A DNA stretch of 57,948 bases from Bacillota bacterium (lineage in GTDB: Bacteria > Bacillota > Bacilli > Alicyclobacillales > SLC66): NCBI GenBank assembly GCA_021821085.1, contig JAKACV010000012.1:1-57948 (forward strand). Direction: 5' to 3'. The position numbers and the translations under genes are program-made. Within the stretch, counting starts at the first letter, position 1; every line of letters starts with the position of its first letter. The notes below the pieces were generated by a model. That model did no database searches. It was given only the letters and a program-made list of their open reading frames with translations, and was not told where the DNA came from. Positions 51,495 through 57,948 of this stretch are shown here, one piece after another.

Positions 51495-52193
51495 TTACGT
51501 AGTCATGCCTAACCATTCATGCAGGAGTGGGACGCCAAGTGGTGCTACGGCGAGAGTAAAGAGTGCAGCCAAGATCATTGACAAACTTGAAATGGTTCCT
51601 TCTAGTCCTCCGATTTCAAAAGCGCGAGACGTTCCGATCCCATGAGCCCCAGTTCCATACAACGTGCCTTGTGCAAGTGGCGAACGAATTCCTAGCACAC
51701 GGATGAGTATAGGCGCTACGATAAGGCCTACAAGTGCTGTTAAAATGACAAACACAGCTGTCATAACGGGAATTCCACCAATTTCCTTCGCCACGTCCAT
51801 GGCGATTGGAGTGGTGATCGATCGTGGGGCAAGACTGTTGATCACAGGGAGATTCAAATGGACGACGGTAGCCAGAATGACTGAAGAAGTAACGGCAGTA
51901 ATGACGCCTGCAAGAATCCCTGTAAAGATTTCTAATGCATGTTTTTTTAAGATGGACAAGTGCTTGTAAAGTGGAACAGCGAATGCCACTGTTGCTGGTT
52001 TAAGTAATTCGGTTAACCAGATGGCACTTTGGTTATACGTGCCATACGAGATGTGGAACAGGACAAGTATAAGTACGAGAACAATAAGACTTGTTAAAAT
52101 AGGAGAGAAAAGGATAAAAGAAAAACGGCGGTAGAATCGTTTTGTGATAAAATACACAATGATGGTTAGTCCAAATCCGAGTAAAGTTAACAT
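51495..52193 (-). CDS. lrgB: LrgB/CidB-family membrane protein
   Basis: 232 residues, about six to eight helices, with the LrgB signatures LLKPATVAFAVPLYKH, SITTPIAMDVAKEIGGIP and GTGAHGIGTSRAFE. Together with LrgA it is described as a holin/antiholin-like or metabolite (pyruvate, glycolate) transport system at the plasma membrane. It overlaps lrgA by 7 nt, so translation is coupled. Confidence 0.92.
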   Translation of the reverse strand: MLTLLGFGLTIIVYFITKRFYRRFSFILFSPILTSLIVLVLILVLFHISYGTYNQSAIWLTELLKPATVAFAVPLYKHLSILKKHALEIFTGILAGVITAVTSSVILATVVHLNLPVINSLAPRSITTPIAMDVAKEIGGIPVMTAVFVILTALVGLIVAPILIRVLGIRSPLAQGTLYGTGAHGIGTSRAFEIGGLEGTISSLSMILAALFTLAVAPLGVPLLHEWLGMTT

Positions 52194-52567
52194 GATCGCG
52201 TGGTCTGCCTTTCTTCTTTTTTGCGGGTGAGTCGATCGGTAATGAAACCCGTGACGGTCATGACAAGGACAGTGCTGATTGCAATGACGAAGAGAATACG
52301 CAAACCTTCACTTTCCATTAAATGTTCATATTGAACAATTCCAACGGCTGAGGGTACGAAAAGTAACAGGAGATTTGCAAGTAAAAAGGAGGCTCCTATT
52401 TCTAACCATTCGATCTGGATTATTTTTAGGATAAGTAAGATAAAGACAATAAAGAAGCCAATGATGCTTCCGGGCAAATGGATGTGTAGTTTTTTAGCAA
52501 GTAAGTCGCCAAGCATCGAAAAGAGAATAAGTACTATGATTTGGATGATGCCTTTCACTAATTTCAA
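52187..52567 (-). CDS. lrgA: LrgA/CidA-family holin-like membrane protein
   Basis: 126 residues with four membrane helices; conserved LPGSIIGFFIVFILL and FVPSAVGIV. Partner of the downstream lrgB. TTG start 9 nt after GGAGAG on the minus strand. No LytSR-like regulator is adjacent. A TATAAT at about 52620-52630 (minus strand) may be its -10. Confidence 0.9.
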   Translation of the reverse strand: MKLVKGIIQIIVLILFSMLGDLLAKKLHIHLPGSIIGFFIVFILLILKIIQIEWLEIGASFLLANLLLLFVPSAVGIVQYEHLMESEGLRILFVIAISTVLVMTVTGFITDRLTRKKEERQTTRSC

Positions 52568-52683
52568 TACAGGACTCTCCTCGTTTCTGCATACCAGAAT
52601 ATCGTTCTAAAATATGGTCACTTTATTATATCTCTCTGGTCGCTGAAGGGGAATGTAAATTTATAACAGGGAGGTAATAACGC

Positions 52684-53076
52684 ATGTCGGTATCACTACT
52701 TTCACACATAGATCGTTCTTATGTCATGATAGGTGCACTTTTTGCCTTTTTGTCTGTTGCATTGGGTGCGTTTGGCGCTCATGCGCTGCGTACTCGCGTT
52801 AGTTCTGAGAAATTTGCTGTATATCAAACTGGTGTACAGTATCAAATGTACCATGCATTGGCACTTGTTGTGCTCGCGATTGTTATTCCATATGTAAGTA
52901 ACCAAGAAATAGCTGTATGGGCAGGGAGTTTTTTTATTATTGGAATTGTTCTTTTCTCGGGAAGCTTATACTGGTTGACGTTCGGGGGAAAGCGTGCACT
53001 TGGAGCGATTACGCCATTTGGTGGATTGGCCTTTCTTATAGGTTGGCTCTTGCTGTTTATCAGTGCCTTTGGATAA
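52684..53076 (+). CDS. DUF423 membrane protein (YwdK-type)
   Basis: 130 residues with four hydrophobic helices. The family hallmark GAFGAHAL lies near residue 28, followed by YQTGVQYQMYHALALV, and TPFGGLAFLIGWLLL near the end. Function unknown across the family. ATG with GGGAGG upstream. Divergent from lrgA. Confidence 0.88.
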   Translation: MSVSLLSHIDRSYVMIGALFAFLSVALGAFGAHALRTRVSSEKFAVYQTGVQYQMYHALALVVLAIVIPYVSNQEIAVWAGSFFIIGIVLFSGSLYWLTFGGKRALGAITPFGGLAFLIGWLLLFISAFG

Positions 53077-53188
53077 GGAACTCTGATGTGAAAGCTACCC
53101 GCTTCTTGCATGTGTTGTTCGCTGATTGCGCACACTAGAGATGGCGCGTTGTGCCGTGATGTGCCAATTGGATAGGGGGATACAGGCG

Positions 53189-54295
53189 ATGAATCTTGAA
53201 GCGATTACAGTTCAATCGATGTTACAGCGTATGAGCCGTGGAGAGGCATTTACAATACTAGATATTCGCTCGAAAAGTGAGTTTCAAAATTGGCAACTAA
53301 AAGGAATGTCACTTCAAGGTGTGAATATTCCCTATTTTGATTTTAAAGAGAATGAGGTAAACGATCGATTATTACCAGAAACGAGTCACGTTGTTTTAAT
53401 ATCTGTGTATGATCGCGCGGTAGAGCGAGTGGCTTCTGTGTTGCAGAGGAAAGGTTATCGGGTATCTCATCTTCAAGGTGGGCCATTTGAATGGGATGAT
53501 TTTTATATTGAAACTACCATTTTTGTTAATCCAAGGATGAAACTGATGCAAATTCATCGATTAGCTTCAGGTTGTTTGTCTTATGTACTCATTACTGCAA
53601 ATCAAGCGATTATTGTAGATCCTTCACGTCATATTGAACAATACTTGACTATCGCAGAGCGGGAGCATGCAAAAATCACATATATTATCGACACTCATGT
53701 GCATACAGATCACATATCGGGAGCGCTTGCGTTGTTGTCTCGGACCAATGCTCGTTATTTGATTGCCCATGGCGAAGTAAGACAATCTGAACTTCCGGTG
53801 CACTTCTTAAAACAAGGGACGATGCATATTGGCTCGATTGATTTACATGTAATGATTCTTGATACAGAGGGAGAGACGGGGGGGAGCACACTGTTTGTAG
53901 TGGAGAATTTGGTGATGCTCTCAGGCGATGTACTAACAGTTGGTGAAGTCGGAATTGCAGATTTACAAGGTAGTGCTCAAGAATGGGCGGACAAATTATT
54001 TAACGTGGTTCTACGTGAATTGAAAAATTTGTCTGATGACGTGGTGGTATTACCTGCACATTTTGCTGATATTCAAGCGGTAAACGCTGGAGGGTATGTT
54101 GGTGCAGTGCTTGGGGATCTGAGACTTGGGGCCGAGGCGATGGCTCGCTCTAAAGTTTTGACTTTTTTTGATCGGCCTAAGGGATTCGTGGCAGCGTTAC
54201 ATCCGGTTTCGGAGGAGATTCGCGATGTGAACTTAGGTGTGCAAAGTGCAGATAGGACTCAAGCCGAGTATCTCGAGCGAGATATTCGCTTGTGA
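53189..54295 (+). CDS. Rhodanese-metallo-beta-lactamase fusion, persulfide dioxygenase-like
   Basis: 368 residues. Residues 1-105 form a rhodanese-like domain (FTILDIRSKSEFQNWQLKG) whose active-site loop reads VLISVYDRAVER, without the catalytic Cys. Residues about 115-340 form an MBL domain with metal-binding THVHTDHISGA near 169-178, SGDVLTVGEVG and LPAHFAD. ETHE1/BlaH-type enzymes oxidise persulfides, usually with the two domains in varied order. The missing Cys argues that the rhodanese part is structural or regulatory. ATG 53189 lies 8 nt after AGGGGGA; a longer frame from 53126 lacks a site. Confidence 0.85.
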   Translation: MNLEAITVQSMLQRMSRGEAFTILDIRSKSEFQNWQLKGMSLQGVNIPYFDFKENEVNDRLLPETSHVVLISVYDRAVERVASVLQRKGYRVSHLQGGPFEWDDFYIETTIFVNPRMKLMQIHRLASGCLSYVLITANQAIIVDPSRHIEQYLTIAEREHAKITYIIDTHVHTDHISGALALLSRTNARYLIAHGEVRQSELPVHFLKQGTMHIGSIDLHVMILDTEGETGGSTLFVVENLVMLSGDVLTVGEVGIADLQGSAQEWADKLFNVVLRELKNLSDDVVVLPAHFADIQAVNAGGYVGAVLGDLRLGAEAMARSKVLTFFDRPKGFVAALHPVSEEIRDVNLGVQSADRTQAEYLERDIRL

Positions 54296-54301
54296 TACAA
54301 T

Positions 54302-54338
54302 AACCTTCAAACGCATTGATGCTGGAAGAAGGTTTTTT
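54302..54338 (+). terminator. Terminator after the rhodanese-MBL gene
   Basis: AACCTTC pairs with GAAGGTT, with an inner GCAT/ATGC stem, followed by a run of T (54333-54338). The lipL start region follows. Confidence 0.8.
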
Positions 54339-54379
54339 ATTTGTTGTATAGTGAGGGAAGTTTACACAAGGGAATATTG

Positions 54380-55168
54380 TTGTCACAGGCGCGGACGCTA
54401 TATCAGACAAGCGTCCTTTTGCCGTTGTTAGAACAAGAGGCAATTGCGCTCTATAGTCGTACATTACATCTGCCTGTCTTGCATTTTTGGCGACACGATC
54501 GGGCGCTTCTGCTTGGGTCGCGCGATGTGACATTACCGCAAGTTGAACAGGCGATCATGGGACTTGCTCATCAAAAAGTGAGAGTTGCGGTGCGACCCTT
54601 TGGGGGTCTGGCCGTTGCACTGGACTCAGGAGTTGTTAATATCTCTCTTGTTTTACCTGATCCACCGTCATTGGATCATACGTTTTTGTTGTTTTCGGAA
54701 TGGTTGCGAGAAGTGTGTAGTGATTATGGGAATGTGACCATCGGAGAAGTGGAAGGAGCCTACTGTCCTGGTCGCTTTGATTTGGCGATTGATGACGTGA
54801 AGTTTGCTGGCATTGCACAACGGCGTATTCAAGATGTTGCTATTGTGAGCGCATTTGTCAATGTGGTCGATGCAGGAATGAGGCGTGAAGAACTTGTGAG
54901 CATGTTCTATCGTACTGCGGTCGCGCACAACCAATTGTCTCCGGCCTTTATTCCTGTGTTAGAACGAGGGAAGGTCGGAAACTTACATAAGGAAGTTCAG
55001 AGTTCCGTAGAAGCGTCGGTACATCATTGGGTGACTCATATAATTAATCATATGGGATCACAAGGTTTGCGGGTATTTCCATGCCCAGAGACTCCTCTCG
55101 AGTATTATCGCCAAGCGTATCAGCGATTGATTGGACGGCTACACCTGGAGGAATGGACTACTGACTGA
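54380..55168 (+). CDS. lipL: Octanoyl-[GcvH]:protein N-octanoyltransferase LipL
   Basis: Biotin/lipoate ligase fold protein that moves octanoyl groups from GcvH to E2 subunits in the Bacillus lipoate pathway. 262 residues: RPFGGLAVALDSGVVNISL near 74-92, the catalytic Cys in GAYCPGRFDLAI near 129, and KFAGIAQRR with the conserved Lys. The Cys-Pro-Gly motif separates LipL/LipM from LplA. Start TTG 54380, about 7 nt after AAGGGAA; TTG 54377 is also possible. The frame is open upstream but enters the preceding terminator. Confidence 0.87.
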   Translation: MSQARTLYQTSVLLPLLEQEAIALYSRTLHLPVLHFWRHDRALLLGSRDVTLPQVEQAIMGLAHQKVRVAVRPFGGLAVALDSGVVNISLVLPDPPSLDHTFLLFSEWLREVCSDYGNVTIGEVEGAYCPGRFDLAIDDVKFAGIAQRRIQDVAIVSAFVNVVDAGMRREELVSMFYRTAVAHNQLSPAFIPVLERGKVGNLHKEVQSSVEASVHHWVTHIINHMGSQGLRVFPCPETPLEYYRQAYQRLIGRLHLEEWTTD

Positions 55169-55193
55169 CTAAAATATGCGACAATTTTGCGGG

Positions 55194-55224
55194 TTGACGC
55201 TACCCGTTATGTTCGTGGTATATT
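55194..55224 (+). promoter_or_regulatory. Possible promoter upstream of ctaB
   Basis: TTGACG and TATATT with TGG in front (extended -10), but a long 19-nt spacer, about 140 nt before the start. Confidence 0.35.
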
Positions 55225-55364
55225 TGTACTATAAAAAGCGTTTTCTTGCACGATAATAGTAGTCTAAATGGACTACGCGGTGTACAATGACATCGTTATG
55301 GTTGATTCAGATAGATGCTTATTACGAGTATGATGGAAATGAAACATGTTGGGAGGTGAATACA

Positions 55365-56294
55365 GTGGAACAACCACTTAGTTTTGTTGGCGATTCAACA
55401 AGTAGCGCGCCACTAGAATTGACGAATACGTCGTTTCGTGAAATATTTTTAGACTATGCAAATATTATAAAACCAGGAATAACAATGTCGAACATGATGA
55501 CTGCTTTCACTGGATTGTGGCTAGCGGCTCAGGGGCGACCAGCGTTTGGTTTGACATTTGTTACGCTAGCTGGAAGTGGTCTTGTCGTGATGTCTGGTTG
55601 TGCATTTAATAATTATTTAGATCAAGATATTGACCAATTTATGGCTCGTACTCAAGATCGACCATTGCCGAATTCGCGCATTCCAGCTTGGAGTGTATTG
55701 TTGCTAGGTACTGTCTTGGGCATATTTGGAATTTCCGTCTTGGGTATCTTAGCTAATACTTTATCTGCTGTGATGGCACTGATTGGTTTATTCTTTTATG
55801 TTGTCGTCTATACTGGTTTGACGAAACGCACCACGACGCTAAGTACAGTGATTGGCGGAGTATCGGGGGCGATGCCGCCGCTCATTGGCTGGACTGCTGT
55901 AACTGGATCTTTAGGTATATCGGGCTGGCTGCTGTTTATCTTTATGTTTCTCTGGCAACCGCCGCATTTTTTGGCTTTAGCGATGCGGCGCGTGAAGGAT
56001 TACGCAGCGGCAGGGATTCCGTTGCTTCCAGTGCTATATGGATTTTCTCTAACGAAGCGTCAAATCGTCATTTGGACAGCTACGCTTATCCCGGCCTCTT
56101 TAATGCTTACGATCGTTCATGCGGAGGGTTGGATTTACTTCTTTACAGCACTTATTTTTGGTGGAATATGGCTTATAAAGGGATTGAAAGGTTTTAAGGC
56201 AAAGGACGATATTGCTTGGGCGACCGACATGTTCAAGTTCTCGCTGATTTATTTAATGGTCTTATCGATTGTCATGGTGATTAATGTGAAATAA
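55365..56294 (+). CDS. ctaB: Protoheme IX farnesyltransferase (haem O synthase)
   Basis: Integral membrane UbiA-family prenyltransferase adding farnesyl to haem b for cytochrome oxidase. 309 residues, nine hydrophobic helices. First Asp-rich loop in NNYLDQDIDQFMARTQDRPL near 85-105, and the second conserved loop RVKDYAAAGIPLLPV near 208-222. N-terminal KPGITMSNMMTAF is typical. GTG 55365 is 6 nt after GGGAGGTGA; an upstream open frame from 55287 has no site. ctaA and oxidase genes are not in the window. Confidence 0.93.
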   Translation: MEQPLSFVGDSTSSAPLELTNTSFREIFLDYANIIKPGITMSNMMTAFTGLWLAAQGRPAFGLTFVTLAGSGLVVMSGCAFNNYLDQDIDQFMARTQDRPLPNSRIPAWSVLLLGTVLGIFGISVLGILANTLSAVMALIGLFFYVVVYTGLTKRTTTLSTVIGGVSGAMPPLIGWTAVTGSLGISGWLLFIFMFLWQPPHFLALAMRRVKDYAAAGIPLLPVLYGFSLTKRQIVIWTATLIPASLMLTIVHAEGWIYFFTALIFGGIWLIKGLKGFKAKDDIAWATDMFKFSLIYLMVLSIVMVINVK

Positions 56295-56327
56295 CATTCT
56301 CAAGTAACATCTATCATAAAAAGGCTG

Positions 56328-56360
56328 ATTCACCTGATACAGAGGTGGATCAGCCTTTTT
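56328..56360. terminator. Bidirectional terminator between ctaB and the M20 peptidase
   Basis: An 18-bp stem with one mismatch: AAAAAGGCTGAT and CACCT pair with AGGTG and ATCAGCCTTTTT. Runs of A and T at both ends let it work in both directions for the convergent genes. Confidence 0.92.
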
Positions 56361-56366
56361 GCCATT

Positions 56367-57737
56367 TCACACTGTTTCTAGGTGTTCGTAGTAATACACG
56401 AGGGTTCGAAGACCTTTATCGAAGTTTTCGAGTGAAAAGTGTTCATTTGGGGCATGAAAGTTTTCATCTGGCAATCCAAATCCCATTAATACAACAGGAA
56501 TATGGAGAATTCGATCAAACACCTCAACAATTGGAATGGAACCACCCATACGCATGTAAAAAGGTTTTACGCCGAAGCCTACTTCGTAGGCAGTGGCGGC
56601 ACTTTGAATGGCGGGCGAGTCAAAACGCGTGACAAAAGGTCGGCCCGTATCATATCTAGTAACCTTTGTGGTCACACCGACTGGAGTATGCATTCGCACA
56701 TGTTCTTCGATGAGATCAAGAATATGGATAGGATCTTGATTATTGACAAGTCGACAGGTGATTTTGGCATGTGCTCGAGCGGGAATGACAGTTTTTGTGC
56801 CTTCTCCTTGAAAACCGCCATAGACTCCATTGAGTTCTAACGTTGGCCGAGCCATATAGCGTTCAACTGTGGAGTATCCCGATTCCCCAAAGAGGGCGGG
56901 AAGTTCCAATTGCTTTTGGTACTTTGCATCGTTATGTGGTAGTACGGCGAGTGCTTCACGTTCATTGCTTGTGAGCGGAATGACGTCATCATAAAAACTC
57001 TTTACTGCCACTGCGCCGTCTGCTGTATGTAGACTCGCTAGAAGTTCGACGAGTGCATGCAAGGCATTTGGCACGGCTCCCCCGTATAACCCGGAATGCA
57101 GATCCGATTTTGCAGCTTGAACATCGATTTGCAATGCACATAAACCGCGTAACCCATAACAAATCGCTGGGGCATCTGGGCCTAGCATTGTCGTATCAGA
57201 GATGAGTAGAATGTCAGCTGCAAGCAAATCCTTTTGCTTATCGACAAATTCAGGTAAGTGTGGACTGCCGATTTCTTCTTCGCCCTCGATACAAAATTTA
57301 ACATTCACTGGGAGTTGTTTGGTTGTCTTTAGCAGCGCTTCAATCGCCTTAATATGCATAAATACCTGACCTTTGTCGTCAGATGCTCCGCGCGCGTATA
57401 TTTTGCCGTCGCAGATGGTTGGCTCGAAGGGGTCATTGTCCCATAACTCTAGTGGATCCACCGGTTGAACATCGTAATGTCCATAAACTAAAATAGTTGG
57501 TTTTTCTGGGGCATGGAGATAATCTGCATACACTACAGGATTGCCTTTTGTTGGCATAAGCGCAACATGTTCTAAACAAGCCTCCGTTAAGGCATCCGCC
57601 ATCCAGTTTGCGGCATTTGTCATATCCTCTTTGTGGGCGGAGAGGGCACTGATGCTGGCAATGCGCAATAAAGAACTCAACTGTTCGAGATGGTGTATTT
57701 TTTCTTTGGAAAAATGTTGTTTGATGTGTTCATTCAA
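56367..57737 (-). CDS. M20-family dipeptidase/carboxypeptidase
   Basis: 456-residue zinc peptidase. First metal His in VYGHYDVQPVDP near 86, bridging Asp in RGASDDKGQ, catalytic Glu pair in IEGEEEIGSPHL near 151-155, Asp in LLISDTTM, and late His in ENFHAPNEHFS; the lid domain with FSGYST-like GESGYSTVERY lies in the middle. It resembles dipeptidases such as CNDP/DapE-like PepV relatives. TTG 57737 lies 8 nt after AAGGAGG. The frame extends to 57785 across that site. A dipeptidase may process peptides imported by the transporter earlier in the window (inference). Confidence 0.9.
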   Translation of the reverse strand: MNEHIKQHFSKEKIHHLEQLSSLLRIASISALSAHKEDMTNAANWMADALTEACLEHVALMPTKGNPVVYADYLHAPEKPTILVYGHYDVQPVDPLELWDNDPFEPTICDGKIYARGASDDKGQVFMHIKAIEALLKTTKQLPVNVKFCIEGEEEIGSPHLPEFVDKQKDLLAADILLISDTTMLGPDAPAICYGLRGLCALQIDVQAAKSDLHSGLYGGAVPNALHALVELLASLHTADGAVAVKSFYDDVIPLTSNEREALAVLPHNDAKYQKQLELPALFGESGYSTVERYMARPTLELNGVYGGFQGEGTKTVIPARAHAKITCRLVNNQDPIHILDLIEEHVRMHTPVGVTTKVTRYDTGRPFVTRFDSPAIQSAATAYEVGFGVKPFYMRMGGSIPIVEVFDRILHIPVVLMGFGLPDENFHAPNEHFSLENFDKGLRTLVYYYEHLETV

Positions 57738-57822
57738 CGAGAAAACCTCCTTATTTAATTTTTTTTTGTAAAGTCTGTGCAGCATTGCTTTGATTCCCTA
57801 TAGTTATACCACTTATCTAATA

Positions 57823-57948
57823 GAGGTTGTTCAAAAAGGGGCGAGAACTCTGCGGCGCAGGGCTTCGGCTTGTGCTGGACATGCGTGCTCATGTACCACC
57901 TATCGTACACTCCGCGCGCATGTCCAGACTTCACCAAACCCCTGCTTG
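57823..57948 (+). mobile_element. Palindromic MITE-like repeat, copy 5 (cut by window end)
   Basis: The left flank carries TAATA at 57818-57822, and the first 126 bp match copy 1, including the GGGGCGAG variant. The right end and its target duplication lie outside the window. It sits upstream of the M20 peptidase, pointing away from it. Confidence 0.85.

Overview
The window looks like chromosomal DNA of a low-to-mid GC Gram-positive bacterium of the Bacillales, plausibly near Alicyclobacillaceae. This is inferred from gene content: a rapZ-yvcK-whiA-crh block downstream of his genes and a YvcD-like TPR gene (the Bacillus subtilis yvc order), HemQ of the coproporphyrin haem route, LipL, NiaR, Crh and LrgAB. 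Many starts are GTG or TTG behind strong GGAGG-type ribosome binding sites, and many promoters carry an extended -10 (TGn). No tRNA, rRNA, CRISPR array, transposase or integrase was seen.

Layout. 1-3030: end of a histidine operon (hisG tail, hisH, hisA, hisF, hisIE). 3286-10852: a peptide ABC transporter in the unusual order ATPase-ATPase-permease-binding protein-permease, plus a second near-identical binding protein. 10939-12693: argS on the minus strand. 12880-23810: TPR protein, selB, aroA, ROK kinase, rapZ, yvcK, whiA, crh, a small membrane protein and a degenerate Tag-like protein. 23917-31040: Xaa-Pro peptidase, niaR, pyruvate carboxylase, amino-acid permease. 31587-34455: a cobalamin nucleotide-loop operon, cobU-cobS-cobC intact but cobT and bluB broken. 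34483-42629: C39-like protease, CPA2 antiporter, coiled-coil/lytic-transglycosylase protein, class A PBP, hemQ and a lone flagellar rod/hook gene. 42963-47640: MFS exporter, lgt, thioredoxin-like protein, peroxiredoxin, panD, a GGDEF remnant and a CoA-binding protein. 47955-51422: thiolase, acyl-CoA dehydrogenase and CoA-transferase operon. 51495-57737: lrgAB, DUF423 protein, rhodanese-MBL protein, lipL, ctaB and an M20 dipeptidase.

The most unusual content is a 157-bp repeat found five times (14563, 18009, 46925, 47773, and 57823 running off the window). Each copy is one long imperfect palindrome: two arms of 74 and 75 nt with four matching boxes in the same register around an 8-nt centre. 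The four complete copies are flanked by 5-bp direct repeats (TATAA or TAATA). It behaves as a non-autonomous, MITE-like element. One copy splits a GGDEF fragment whose reading frame is restored when the element and one target copy are removed. Another sits directly behind the -10 box of the thiolase operon, so its hairpin should lie in that mRNA leader. Two inverted copies bracket selB-aroA. The second notable observation is decay of cobT (in-frame TGA plus loss of the C-terminal half) and bluB (internal deletion with frameshift) at the end of an otherwise intact cob operon.
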